64,000 nt of DNA from Ruminococcus sp. GTDB taxonomy: Bacteria; Bacillota; Clostridia; Oscillospirales; Acutalibacteraceae. The stretch lies in the NCBI GenBank assembly GCA_023665555.1, contig JAMPDR010000001.1:79106-143105 (forward strand), in the 5' to 3' direction. Position numbers and translations under genes: made by a program. The notes below the pieces were generated by a model. The model saw only the letters and a program-made list of their open reading frames with translations. It was not told the origin of the DNA and did not search any database. Positions 6,551 through 16,167 of this stretch are shown here, in pieces. How positions within the stretch are numbered: the first letter of the stretch is position 1; each line of letters opens with the position of its first letter.

Positions 6551-6588
6551 GTCTGACATGTTTATCTTTTGTTGACATGTCAGACTTT
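6551..6588 (+). terminator. Hairpin downstream of the DivIVA-like gene
   Basis: GTCTGACATGT (6551-6561) pairs perfectly with ACATGTCAGAC (6575-6585). Only TTT follows, so it may be a weak terminator or a partial read-through element between the DivIVA-like gene and the glucosaminidase. Confidence 0.5.
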
Positions 6589-6619
6589 CAATATAAAAAA
6601 TTACAGGAAGTGATATTTT

Positions 6620-9600
6620 ATGAATAAAAAAATTAACAAATTGTATCAAATTGTCATAACCACCATTATGGCGGCAGTCATATCCTTGATTTGTTTGATT
6701 CCGTCTTTTGCGGCAACAGACAGTGCTTTTGAAAAAACACTCTCAGGTTTTCCCGAAAGCTATAAGCCATATTTGAGAGAACTTCATTCTGCTCATTCCG
6801 CTTGGAAGTTTGTTCCGCTTCAGACAGGCCTTGACTGGACTGCTGCTGTTGATGCGGAACAATCAAATAACCGAAGTCTTGTTCAAAATGGCAATGCTTT
6901 TACAGACATCTTCAAAAGTAGAAATTCAGGTGACTATAACGCATCAAAAGGTACTTTTATTGAAAAAGATTCAGGATTTGTAACTGCCAACAAACTTGCA
7001 GTTTCATATTACATGGATCCGAGAAACTTTCTCACAGAGGAAGGCATATTTCAGTTTGAAGATCTTTCGTTTAATTCTTCCTTCAATACTCAGGCTATTG
7101 AAAATGTTCTCAAAGGATCATTTATGGCTAACAAGACCATTAGTTATTATGACTCCAAGGGAAAACTTGTCAGCACTAAAGAAAAATATTCAACTGTAAT
7201 TTATAATGCCGGTAAAACTTATAATATCAATCCCGTTTTTCTGGCGGCGAGAATCATGAAGGAAGTCGGTGCTGCCACTGCCGGAACAAGCGTAAGCGGA
7301 ATTGATGAACTCTATCCGGGAATATATAACTTCTATAACATCGGTGCTAATGACGGCTCGATTTATATTTGTTCGAAATGCGGTTCAACATCAAAAGAAA
7401 GCGGAAAATGCTCAAATGATAAAACCGCAAGAATTTTACACTCTCCTGCACAGCGTGGACTTAGATCCGCACAAAACGACTCCGGATATTCAAGACCATG
7501 GAACACACCGCAAAAAGCAATTAACGGCGGTGCTCAGTTTATTGCAGAAAAGTATATCAGCAAAGGTCAGTATACGGGATATCTTCAGAAATTCAACGTT
7601 AATCCGAACGGTTCATACAAAGTATACGATCATCAATATATGACAGATCTTTCAGCCGCTGTTGTTCCGGGATATTCGAGTTACACTTCATATAAAACTA
7701 ACGGCTGGCTTGAAACTGCATTTATCTTCTCAATCCCCGTTTATAACAACATGCCTGCCGCAAGCAATATGACAGGTACAATTCAAGCTGCAGATGCTAA
7801 GAATCAAACAGCTACTATACGTAATGGAATTGCACGTTCTGTCAGAACTGAACCAACAACAGAACAATCAAATGTTATAACTTCTGTTGACGGTGGAGCA
7901 TCAGTCGACGTTCTAAGCAAAAAGGCTACAACTGCCGTTGATCCAAAAAACGTTGCATGCTATCCATATTGGGGACAGATTCAATTCAAAAAAGACTCAA
8001 AAACCTACAAGGGTTATGTTTACAGCAACTTTTTGAATTTGACAACAACTACCAATGTTCCTACGGGTAACTATACCCCAATTGAATTCAAAACAAACAA
8101 AGCACTTGAATTGCGATATATTTCATCAGACCCGTCAATAGCAACGATTGTGAACGACAAAACAATAAAGTTTCTTAAAAACGGAAAAGTTACGATAACA
8201 GCATACGATTCCATCGGTCATTACGATGTTATAAGCTATAATGTATGCTCCAATGCATCGGATTTATCAGTCAGCGGTGTTGCTGTTAAAAATATCGGTG
8301 ATACAACTGCCACTGTATCATTCAAGAAAAACAGCAATTGCACGGCATACGAAGTTTATGTTGTTAACACAAACAACAAACTTATCACCTCAGCGGTTAC
8401 AACATCAACATCTGTTGATGTAAAATCATTATCCGCTGAACAAAACTATAAGGTATATGTCAGAGGTCTTAAGCAGAGTGGAAACAATAAGTCTTATTCC
8501 ACCTATTGTGCACCTGTTTCGTTTACAACCGTTTCCCCTGCTCCGCCAAGCAAAGTCAGCGGTCTTAAGACTGCTGCCAAGGGATATGACACTGTCACAC
8601 TGACGTGGACTAAGATGAGCAACATCACAGGCTATGAGATATACACTTACAATGCAAATACCAAAGAATATAAAAAACTGGCTTCCGTCGGCTCATCGGC
8701 AACTTCATATGCAGATAAATCCGCCAATGCATTGTCAGCTACTCAATATTCAATCAGAGCATACAAGACATATAAAGGAAGCAACATTTATTCTCCGTAT
8801 TCTTCGATTGTAACGCATAAACCTGCAACTATAACCGTCGGACAGGTTACAGGTCTTACACAGTCGAGCAGTACAAGCACTACTATCACTCTTAAATGGA
8901 GCAGTGTTAAGGACGCAACAGGATATAAAGTTCAGAAATACGATGAGAAAAACAAAAAGTATGTTGATGTTGCAACTGTAAGCGGAAACACTTGCACAAT
9001 TAAATCACTTACTGCTAACAAATCATATAAATTCAGAGTCAGAGCCTATATCAAGGTTTATACTAAAACGGTTTATGGTTCATATTCATCTGTTCTGACC
9101 GGATATACCGGTCCTGACACAGTAAAAAAATTGACGCAGAGCAATACAAGTTCAACAGCATATAAAATTTCGTGGTCAGCTGTCAAAGGCGCAAGCGGAT
9201 ATAGAATTTATAAATATGATTCATCTTCAAAAAGCTATAAGAAGTATAAAGATACAACGTCAACTTCATTAACTGTTTCAAAACTTTCGGCAGGAACTGT
9301 TCACAAATATCAAATTGCGGCTTACACAAAAAAATCCAATGTAACCTATTGGGGCAGTAAGAGTTCTGCTTTCACAATTGCAACAACTCCTGCTAAAACA
9401 ACCGGACTTGCTCAAAAGAGTACTTCTTCCACTGCTTACACACTTTCATGGAAAGCTGTTAAGGGTGCGACAGGATACGGTGTATACAGATACGACTCTT
9501 CGTCAAAAAGCTATAAGAAAATCGCAACAGTTAAAACCGCATCATATAAAATCACAAAGCTTTCTCCTGTTAAAACTGCTAAATATAAAGTAAGAGCTTA

Positions 9601-10225
9601 TATAGACACATCAACGGCCACACGTTGGGGTGCTTACAGTGACGTTCTTTCGGCAACAACTGCACCTGATAAGGTAAAGACAATTTCTCAATCAGGTACA
9701 AGCAAAACAGGATATACACTTAAATGGTCTGCTGTCAAGGGTGCAACAGGATATCGAATCTATAAATATGATTCTTCATCAAAGAGTTATAAAAAGCTTA
9801 AAGATGTAACCTCAACATCTTATAAAATCACAGGTCTTTCAGCCGGTAAAACGGCCAAATACCAAATTAAAGCGTATATCAAAACGTCAACGGGAACATA
9901 TTGGGGTTCTTCAAGTGCTGTTTTCACCGCCGCAACAACTCCCGATATGGTTAAAAACCTGACACAAAGTGCAACAAGTACGACAGGATATACCTTGAAA
10001 TGGAAGGCAGTCAGCGGTGCAACAGGCTACAGGGTTTACAAATATGATGCGGCATCAAAAAGCTATAAAAAACTCAAAGATGTAACTTCAACCTCATGTA
10101 AAATTACAGGTCTTAAAGCAGGAAATTCAGCTAAATATCAGGTTAAAGCATACATCAAAGGAACAGGCGGCACTTATTACGGAACTGCAAGCACTGCTTT
10201 GACAGCAAAAACTAACACCAAGTAA
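6620..10225 (+). CDS. Secreted glucosaminidase with SH3-like and seven FN3 domains
   Basis: Encodes 1201 residues. Residues 1-32 form a signal peptide (basic start, IVITTIMAAVISLICLIPSFA). A glucosaminidase domain like those of peptidoglycan N-acetylglucosaminidases (GH73-like) spans about 100-345, with PRNFLTEEGIFQFEDLSF, AARIMKEVG as the likely catalytic Glu region, and GAQFIAEKYI near residue 300. It has a CSKCGSTSKESGKC insertion that may bind metal. An SH3-like domain (about 390-480) and a short Big-like region follow. Seven FN3-like domains fill about 545-1201, and the last four have an exact 92-residue period. No sortase motif was seen. It probably hydrolyses wall glycan, with the repeats acting as spacers or binders. 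Confidence 0.85.
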   Translation: MNKKINKLYQIVITTIMAAVISLICLIPSFAATDSAFEKTLSGFPESYKPYLRELHSAHSAWKFVPLQTGLDWTAAVDAEQSNNRSLVQNGNAFTDIFKSRNSGDYNASKGTFIEKDSGFVTANKLAVSYYMDPRNFLTEEGIFQFEDLSFNSSFNTQAIENVLKGSFMANKTISYYDSKGKLVSTKEKYSTVIYNAGKTYNINPVFLAARIMKEVGAATAGTSVSGIDELYPGIYNFYNIGANDGSIYICSKCGSTSKESGKCSNDKTARILHSPAQRGLRSAQNDSGYSRPWNTPQKAINGGAQFIAEKYISKGQYTGYLQKFNVNPNGSYKVYDHQYMTDLSAAVVPGYSSYTSYKTNGWLETAFIFSIPVYNNMPAASNMTGTIQAADAKNQTATIRNGIARSVRTEPTTEQSNVITSVDGGASVDVLSKKATTAVDPKNVACYPYWGQIQFKKDSKTYKGYVYSNFLNLTTTTNVPTGNYTPIEFKTNKALELRYISSDPSIATIVNDKTIKFLKNGKVTITAYDSIGHYDVISYNVCSNASDLSVSGVAVKNIGDTTATVSFKKNSNCTAYEVYVVNTNNKLITSAVTTSTSVDVKSLSAEQNYKVYVRGLKQSGNNKSYSTYCAPVSFTTVSPAPPSKVSGLKTAAKGYDTVTLTWTKMSNITGYEIYTYNANTKEYKKLASVGSSATSYADKSANALSATQYSIRAYKTYKGSNIYSPYSSIVTHKPATITVGQVTGLTQSSSTSTTITLKWSSVKDATGYKVQKYDEKNKKYVDVATVSGNTCTIKSLTANKSYKFRVRAYIKVYTKTVYGSYSSVLTGYTGPDTVKKLTQSNTSSTAYKISWSAVKGASGYRIYKYDSSSKSYKKYKDTTSTSLTVSKLSAGTVHKYQIAAYTKKSNVTYWGSKSSAFTIATTPAKTTGLAQKSTSSTAYTLSWKAVKGATGYGVYRYDSSSKSYKKIATVKTASYKITKLSPVKTAKYKVRAYIDTSTATRWGAYSDVLSATTAPDKVKTISQSGTSKTGYTLKWSAVKGATGYRIYKYDSSSKSYKKLKDVTSTSYKITGLSAGKTAKYQIKAYIKTSTGTYWGSSSAVFTAATTPDMVKNLTQSATSTTGYTLKWKAVSGATGYRVYKYDAASKSYKKLKDVTSTSCKITGLKAGNSAKYQVKAYIKGTGGTYYGTASTALTAKTNTK
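9119..10222 (+). repeat. Four tandem 276-bp FN3-coding units
   Basis: Units start at 9119, 9395, 9671 and 9947. Each is exactly 276 bp (92 codons) and there are no indels. Shared protein motifs are GATGYRIYKYD, SSSKSYKK, TSTSYKITGLSAG and YWG. The first three FN3 domains of the same protein are much more divergent. The pattern indicates recent in-frame duplication. Confidence 0.9.
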
Positions 10226-10246
10226 ATTGTTTATCAGCTTTCACGG

Positions 10247-10275
10247 TTGACAAACATAATCAAAAACGGTAAAAT
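10247..10275 (+). promoter_or_regulatory. Promoter of metG-tatD
   Basis: TTGACA (10247-10252), 17 bases, TAAAAT (10270-10275). The leader to the ATG at 10314 is only about 35 bases, so no T-box is present. Confidence 0.75.
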
Positions 10276-10313
10276 TATATGGTTAATATCTATTAAAGGA
10301 GAGATTTGAATAT

Positions 10314-12251
10314 ATGGATAAAGGAAAGTTTTATATAACAACCGCAATTGCATATACCTCAAGAAAACCGCACATCGGAAACAGCTATGAAATTGTTTTG
10401 ACTGATGCGATTGCAAGATACAAAAGATTGCAGGGATATGATGTATATTTCTTGACGGGCACTGATGAACACGGTCAGAAAATCGAAGAATATGCAAAAG
10501 CAGAGGGTGTAACACCAAAGCAATATGTTGATAAGGTTGCAGGTGAAATTAAGTCTATCTGTGACACACTCAACACCACTTATGATAAATTCATCAGAAC
10601 AACCGATGACTATCATGAAAAGGTCGTTCAAAAGATTTTCAAGAAACTCTACGATCAAGGTGATATTTACAAGAGTGAATATGAAGGTCTTTACTGCACA
10701 CCGTGCGAATCATTCTGGACAGAGTCACAGCTTGTTGACGGTAAATGCCCGGACTGCGGACGCGAAGTAAAAAAAGCAAAGGAAGAGGCCTATTTCCTCC
10801 GACTTTCAAAATATCAAAAGCAGCTTGAAGAATATATTGAATCAAATGACAACTTTATTTATCCCGAAAGCCGAAAAAAAGAAATGCTCAACAATTTCAT
10901 TAAACCAGGACTTCAGGATCTATGCGTTTCAAGAACATCATTCAAATGGGGTATTCCTGTTACATTTGACGATAAACATGTTATTTATGTTTGGATTGAC
11001 GCTCTTTCAAACTATATCACTGCAATCGGATATGACCCAGACGGCAGTAGCGAACAATATAAGAAATATTGGCCTGCTGATGTTCATATCATCGGAAAGG
11101 ACATTGTTCGTTTCCATACCATCTATTGGCCAATTATGCTTATGGCTCTCGGCGAACCGCTTCCGAAACAGGTATACGGTCACCCATGGCTGCTCTTCGG
11201 CACTGACAAGATGTCAAAATCAAAGGGAAATGTAATTTACGCTGATGACCTTGTTAAACTTATCGGTGTTGACGCAGTAAGATATTATCTGCTTGCAGAA
11301 ATGCCTCACGCAAATGACGGTTCCATCTCTTACGGCACTATAATTGAGAGATATAATTCAGACCTTGCTAACACCCTCGGCAACCTGGTTAACCGAACAA
11401 TTGCCATGACAAACAAATATTTCGGCGGTGTTATTCAAAGTTCACAGTATGTTGAGGATATTGACAATGAACTTAAAGCAGCAGCACTTGATGCAGTTGC
11501 CAAGGTTGACAAGAATATTTCTGATTATCATATGGCTGATGCAGTTGAAGCCGTTATTGCTCTTGCAAAACGTTGCAACAAATATATTGACGAAACAGCT
11601 CCATGGGCGCTTGCAAAGGACGAGAGCAAAAAAGAAAGACTCGGAACAGTTCTTTATAATCTTCTTGAAGGCATCCGCTTCATTTCTGTTCTTCTTTCAG
11701 CTTTCATGCCGGACACATCCAAAGCAATTCTTTCTCAGATGAACTGCGATATTGATTCTTATGACAGTCTTTCATCTTTCGGAGCACTCAATGAAGGTAC
11801 TGTTGTTGGAACAGCAACTCCTCTCTTCGCTCGTATCGATGCAGAAAAGATGCTTGCTGACATCGAGGCTAAGCAGAAGGAATCAGCCGCTAAAGAGAAA
11901 ACTATTGAAGAAATTGAGGGTGTTGCAAAAATCACAATTGACGATTTTGCAAAAGTTGACCTTCGTGTTGCTCAAGTTGTAGATTGTGAGCCAATTAAGA
12001 GAGCAAAAAAATTGCTTAAACTTACCCTTGATGACGGAACAAACAAACCGAGAACAGTTGCGTCCGGCATTGCTCAGTGGTATAAGCCGGAAGATCTCAT
12101 AGGTAAAAAGGTTATTGTTGTTTCTAACCTTAAGCCGGCTGTGCTTTGCGGTGTTGAAAGCCAGGGAATGATTCTTGCAGCTGATTGCAGCGAGGACGAT
12201 GTTAAAGTTGTTTTTGTTGACGGCATGCCGAACGGAGCGAAAGTAAGATGA
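10314..12251 (+). CDS. metG: Methionyl-tRNA synthetase
   Basis: Encodes 645 residues that attach methionine to tRNA-Met. The class I HIGH-type motif is KPHIGNSYE (about 18-26), and the KMSKS motif is TDKMSKSKGN near residue 302. A zinc knuckle (CTPCESF ... CPDCG, about 127-147) is present. The C-terminal 110 residues (from about DFAKVDLRVAQV) are a tRNA-binding OB-fold domain of the Trbp111/EMAP-II type, often fused to MetRS. The start has AAAGGAGAG upstream and is preceded by a clear promoter. The stop overlaps the start of tatD. Confidence 0.97.
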   Translation: MDKGKFYITTAIAYTSRKPHIGNSYEIVLTDAIARYKRLQGYDVYFLTGTDEHGQKIEEYAKAEGVTPKQYVDKVAGEIKSICDTLNTTYDKFIRTTDDYHEKVVQKIFKKLYDQGDIYKSEYEGLYCTPCESFWTESQLVDGKCPDCGREVKKAKEEAYFLRLSKYQKQLEEYIESNDNFIYPESRKKEMLNNFIKPGLQDLCVSRTSFKWGIPVTFDDKHVIYVWIDALSNYITAIGYDPDGSSEQYKKYWPADVHIIGKDIVRFHTIYWPIMLMALGEPLPKQVYGHPWLLFGTDKMSKSKGNVIYADDLVKLIGVDAVRYYLLAEMPHANDGSISYGTIIERYNSDLANTLGNLVNRTIAMTNKYFGGVIQSSQYVEDIDNELKAAALDAVAKVDKNISDYHMADAVEAVIALAKRCNKYIDETAPWALAKDESKKERLGTVLYNLLEGIRFISVLLSAFMPDTSKAILSQMNCDIDSYDSLSSFGALNEGTVVGTATPLFARIDAEKMLADIEAKQKESAAKEKTIEEIEGVAKITIDDFAKVDLRVAQVVDCEPIKRAKKLLKLTLDDGTNKPRTVASGIAQWYKPEDLIGKKVIVVSNLKPAVLCGVESQGMILAADCSEDDVKVVFVDGMPNGAKVR

Positions 12252-13018
12252 TGTACAGCGGTATTTTTGATACACATGCACATTATGACGATGAAAAATT
12301 TAATGAGGACAGAGCCGAGGTTCTGTCCTTTATTAAAGAGCAAGGTGTATGTAACATAATTAATTGCGGATGCAATCTAAAATCATCTCTAACGTCAATA
12401 GAACTTGCTGATAAATATGACTTTGTTTATGCGGCAATCGGTGTTCACCCAAGTGATGCGGAAGAAGCAACAGACGTGGATCTTGAAACACTAAAAAGAC
12501 TATACAACCATAAAAAGGTTATCGCTGCAGGTGAAATCGGACTTGATTATCACTATGACTTTTCATCAAAAGAAAGACAGCTTGAAGTGTTTGAATATCA
12601 AATTCAGCTTGCAAATGAACTTGATTTGCCTGTTATCGTTCACGACCGTGAAGCACATGAGGACACACTCAATCTTTTGAAAAAATACAAGCCGAAAGGT
12701 GTTGTTCATTGCTTTTCCGGCAGCACTGAAACAGCAAGAGAAGTGATAAACATCGGTATGTACATAGGACTTGGCGGTGCTGTCACCTTTAAGAACGCAA
12801 AGAAACCTATAGAGGTCGCTAAATTTGTTCCTAGTGATAGAATACTGCTTGAAACAGACTGTCCATATATGGCACCTGTTCCTTTCAGAGGAAAGCGCTG
12901 TGATTCTTCTCTAATCCCCCACGCTGCTGCTGTTATTGCGGGAGTCAGGGGTGAGGATATACAATCTCTGATTGATACATGCAGAGAAAATGCAAACAGA
13001 TTGTTTTTAAATAAGTAA
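12248..13018 (+). CDS. tatD: TatD-family metal-dependent DNase
   Basis: Encodes 256 residues of the TIM-barrel amidohydrolase-like fold. Metal ligands are visible in FDTHAHYDD (about 6-14), a Glu in AAGEIGLDYHYDF, His in PVIVHDREAH and GVVHCFSG, and Asp in LLETDCPYMAPVPFRG. It acts as a 3'-5' exonuclease or DNase in related proteins. It starts four bases before the metG stop, a usual Firmicutes pairing, and is followed by a hairpin. Confidence 0.93.
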   Translation: MMYSGIFDTHAHYDDEKFNEDRAEVLSFIKEQGVCNIINCGCNLKSSLTSIELADKYDFVYAAIGVHPSDAEEATDVDLETLKRLYNHKKVIAAGEIGLDYHYDFSSKERQLEVFEYQIQLANELDLPVIVHDREAHEDTLNLLKKYKPKGVVHCFSGSTETAREVINIGMYIGLGGAVTFKNAKKPIEVAKFVPSDRILLETDCPYMAPVPFRGKRCDSSLIPHAAAVIAGVRGEDIQSLIDTCRENANRLFLNK

Positions 13019-13029
13019 TGACAAACGCA

Positions 13030-13060
13030 AAATCCCTACCGAGAAATCAGTAGGGATTAA
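13030..13060. terminator. Hairpin between tatD and the convergent FAD oxidoreductase gene
   Basis: AATCCCTAC (13031-13039) pairs with GTAGGGATT (13050-13058). The T-tract is poor on both sides, so termination may be partial. Confidence 0.55.
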
Positions 13061-13084
13061 TTGCTATGTTTTATAATGAGTTGA

Positions 13085-14410
13085 TCAGTGCTTAAAGCAG
13101 GCATTGTATTGCTTTGCCCATTTGAGAACCTTGACTTTGTTGTATTCTTTTGGAAGTGCGTTTGTGACAATGGTTGCTTTTATCACTTCCTTACCCATGC
13201 GTATAACCTTTGAAAGAACATTTTTATTTCCAAATAAACCTTTTAACTTGATCTTTATATCATCAATTTTCATACCGCCAAGCATTGCAGTGAGGCTCGT
13301 TGAATCGGCACCTATTGTCATATCTTCGGCATTAAGTATGCCGTTTTCAAAAATATAATCAAGTTCACTGCCCTCTAATCTGGTAAGCATTAACTTAACG
13401 CATGCGAGCGGCGCAAGTCCGGCTCCGATTTCATTGTAGAAATCTCTCTGATATTTCCAGAGCGTTTCCGCACTGAAACACTCATCTTTATCGGCAACAA
13501 CAGCATCGGCAAGAATTCTGCCGGCTTTAAGGCTGTTTGCGATACCGGAACCGATGATCGGAACTGTCATGAATGCGCTGTCACCAATTGCGGCATAGCC
13601 ATCGGCAACAAGAACTGCAAGCGGCTGACGTACAGGAATATTTACAAACTGACCGCCCCTCACCAGCTCAGTACCAAGGCAACTTTCCGTTTCTCTGAGA
13701 ATGTTAAGCGTCCTGATCACTTCATCCATATCGAACGGTTCAAACCTGCCGATGAGCACATCAGTATATTCTTCTTCAGCGGCAACCCAGCAGATGCCAA
13801 GTTTGTTTTGATGCAGCAACATCACCTTGAATTTATCTTGATCTACTTCAGCCGTCCTATTGAAAAAGCCACGATAAACATAAAACTGTTCATACTCACC
13901 TATATTTTGTTGAATTCCTGACGATATAGGCATTTTACTTCTGAGAGGTGAATTTATACCGGCAGCATCAATAATCAAATCAGCGTACTCCACACCTTTA
14001 TCAGTTTCGACACCAACCACACGGTTACCGAGAAATATCGGTGAATTGACCGTGGTTTCAAAAACAAATTTTACTCCGTTTCTTTCAGCATGAGCGATAA
14101 TATGCGCATATATATCCTTACGCTCCATCTGAATTTCGAGTTGATCTATCGGAGTATCCTGACGCAACGGTATTGAAAATGACGGACCGAAAAAAGTCAT
14201 ATCGTGCTTTAATTTAAATTTTTCCTTTTCGGGCAGTTCCATTTCAGCACAGATAAAACCATTCTTATCAAATATATCTGTCCAGTCATAACCCATGTTT
14301 TCTCTTGAATTCCTTTCAATTACCGTAACATCGAAACCTCTTTTTGCAAGGATTGCGGCGGCAGAAATACCGCCATGTCCTCCACCTGCAACAATAATAC
14401 GTTTTGACAT
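13085..14410 (-). CDS. FAD-dependent oxidoreductase (geranylgeranyl-reductase-like)
   Basis: Encodes 441 residues from MSKRI at 14410, chosen because AAGGAG lies seven bases upstream; the frame is open for another 23 codons without a site. The N-terminal Rossmann motif GGGHGGISAAAIL binds the FAD ADP moiety, and the second FAD motif GDSAFMTVPIIGSGIANSLKAG (near residue 290) is typical of the p-hydroxybenzoate-hydroxylase/geranylgeranyl-reductase group. The C-terminal 120 residues lack a known domain. Substrate unknown; relatives act on isoprenoid or aromatic substrates. It is a single gene between two hairpins. Confidence 0.8.
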   Translation of the reverse strand: MSKRIIVAGGGHGGISAAAILAKRGFDVTVIERNSRENMGYDWTDIFDKNGFICAEMELPEKEKFKLKHDMTFFGPSFSIPLRQDTPIDQLEIQMERKDIYAHIIAHAERNGVKFVFETTVNSPIFLGNRVVGVETDKGVEYADLIIDAAGINSPLRSKMPISSGIQQNIGEYEQFYVYRGFFNRTAEVDQDKFKVMLLHQNKLGICWVAAEEEYTDVLIGRFEPFDMDEVIRTLNILRETESCLGTELVRGGQFVNIPVRQPLAVLVADGYAAIGDSAFMTVPIIGSGIANSLKAGRILADAVVADKDECFSAETLWKYQRDFYNEIGAGLAPLACVKLMLTRLEGSELDYIFENGILNAEDMTIGADSTSLTAMLGGMKIDDIKIKLKGLFGNKNVLSKVIRMGKEVIKATIVTNALPKEYNKVKVLKWAKQYNACFKH

Positions 14411-14480
14411 AAATATTCTCCTTATACAATATTTTCTTCGTACATCAATATTAACATAAAACCAAATAAAATACAACAAA

Positions 14481-14517
14481 AATCAGTCTGTAAAATATAA
14501 TACAGACTGATTTTTGC
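14481..14517. terminator. Terminator downstream of spoIVA (bidirectional)
   Basis: AATCAGTCTGT (14481-14491) pairs perfectly with ACAGACTGATT (14502-14512) with A/T-runs on both sides. On the minus strand it ends the spoIVA transcript. Confidence 0.8.
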
Positions 14518-14547
14518 GGAGTGTAATTTAGAAAAAAGTAGATTTTA

Positions 14548-16026
14548 TTAAAGGATTATACAAATAAGTCCGCTGCATCCCTCGTTGATAACACGTTCAA
14601 GAGTTTCTTGGAGTTTGATTCTCGCATCAACGGGCATGTGATAAAGTTTATTATGAAGTCCCTCATTGACAAGACTATCAAGCGACTTACCGAAGATATT
14701 TGATTCCCAGATTTTCGACGGATCTTCTTCAAAGCCTTTGAGAAGATACATAATCAGTTCCTCCGATTGCGTTTCTGTTCCTACAATAGGCGCAACTTCA
14801 GTAGTGATATTAGCTTTGAGCATGTGTATAGACGGAGCGGATGCTTTCAAACGTACACCATAGCGTCCTCCCTGCTTCATTATTTCAGGTTCTTCAAGGC
14901 TCAGTTCCTGCATGGTTGGCATAATGATTCCGTAACCTGTTTTTTCAACCTCGTCAAGTGCTTCTTTGAAGCGCAAATAATCCTTTTTCATTGCTGAAAG
15001 TTCAATCATGCTGCTGAACAATTCACGGTCGTCTTTTATCTCAATACCGCACTTTTCAGTGAGCACTTTATAGAACAGTTCGGGTTTGACGGAAAGGTTA
15101 ATTTTAACACTTCCGTTTGATAAATCTACCTTTTCAACCTTGCCATCTGTTATATCCTCTACCTCAAGCAGTTTTGAAAGGACGGTTTTGGAATCCTTGA
15201 CTTTTTTCATTTCCTTTGCGGCTGAGAAAGCGGCTGAATATATTTCAGAGCGCAGCCAATGATTTTTATCAAGCCTTGATATCCACGGCGCAAAGTTGAT
15301 TTTCATTTCACGAACAGGAAATTCATAGAGCAACATGCTGAGAATTTCGGTTATTTCGCTCTCGTCAAGTTCCATGCAATTTACAGGTATGACACCAACA
15401 GAATATTTTGCACTTAGTTCTGCTGCAAGCTCGATTGCTGCTTTTCCATGCGGATCCGTACTATTGAGCAAAACAACAAAGGGCTTTTCTATTTCACGAA
15501 GTTCATCTATTACACGTTCCTCTGCATCTGCATATTCACTGCGCGGTATATCTCCGATTGAGCCGTCAGTCGTTATGACAAGCCCGATTGTTGAATGTTC
15601 GGTGATAACTTTTTTTGTGCCTATTTCGGCAGCCATGTTGAACGGTATATCTTTATCAAACCAGGGTGTTTTAACCATTCTTGGATTATCATTTTCAATA
15701 TATCCGAGTGAACTCGGCACTATGTAACCGACGCAATCAATCATTCGAACATTGAACTTGGTCGTGTCGTCAATCGTAAGTTCAACAGCATCCTCAGGAA
15801 TAAATTTGGGTTCGGTTGTCATTATCGTTCTGCCTGATGATGACTGCGGCAGTTCGTCAAGTGCTCTTTCACGTTTTGCATCGCTTGATATATTAGGGAG
15901 CACCAACACATCCATAAATCGTTTTATAAACGATGATTTACCTGTTCTGACAGGCCCGACAACTCCGATATATATGTCACCTTGCGTACGCACTGCAATT
16001 GAATTATAAATGCTTTGGTTTGTCAT
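14548..16026 (-). CDS. spoIVA: Stage IV sporulation protein A (spore coat assembly ATPase)
   Basis: Encodes 492 residues, the same length as the Bacillus subtilis protein. The start at 16026 has GGAGG seven bases upstream; an ATG two codons earlier is too close to the site. SpoIVA forms the basement layer of the spore coat by ATP hydrolysis. The Walker A motif is GPVRTGKSSFIKRFM (about 23-37), preceded by GDIYIG, and the Walker B-like MIDCVGYIVP and VPVNCMEL follow. The C-terminus GCSGLICIIL resembles the region needed for membrane localisation in the family. Marks the organism as a spore-former. Confidence 0.97.
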   Translation of the reverse strand: MTNQSIYNSIAVRTQGDIYIGVVGPVRTGKSSFIKRFMDVLVLPNISSDAKRERALDELPQSSSGRTIMTTEPKFIPEDAVELTIDDTTKFNVRMIDCVGYIVPSSLGYIENDNPRMVKTPWFDKDIPFNMAAEIGTKKVITEHSTIGLVITTDGSIGDIPRSEYADAEERVIDELREIEKPFVVLLNSTDPHGKAAIELAAELSAKYSVGVIPVNCMELDESEITEILSMLLYEFPVREMKINFAPWISRLDKNHWLRSEIYSAAFSAAKEMKKVKDSKTVLSKLLEVEDITDGKVEKVDLSNGSVKINLSVKPELFYKVLTEKCGIEIKDDRELFSSMIELSAMKKDYLRFKEALDEVEKTGYGIIMPTMQELSLEEPEIMKQGGRYGVRLKASAPSIHMLKANITTEVAPIVGTETQSEELIMYLLKGFEEDPSKIWESNIFGKSLDSLVNEGLHNKLYHMPVDARIKLQETLERVINEGCSGLICIIL

Positions 16027-16139
16027 AAACATTCCTCCATGCTCAACATTTTCTCTTTGTTAATTGATATGCAGGCATGAGGTTGTTTATGACAGGCTTA
16101 TTATGATATTATGATTTGTTTTATACAACAAATTATAAA

Positions 16140-16163
16140 CAGCAGGGTATCTCTACCCTGCTG
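16140..16163 (-). terminator. Terminator behind the DUF3795 gene
   Basis: CAGCAGGGTA (16140-16149) pairs perfectly with TACCCTGCTG (16154-16163) around TCTC. On the minus strand it is followed by TTTATAATTTG. It ends the long leftward transcript that includes the transketolase genes. Confidence 0.7.
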
Positions 16164-16167
16164 AAAA

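Noticed and set aside
10240..10313. T-box riboswitch before metG
   Set aside because: The leader after the promoter is only about 35 bases, too short for a T-box, and no T-box core sequence is present.
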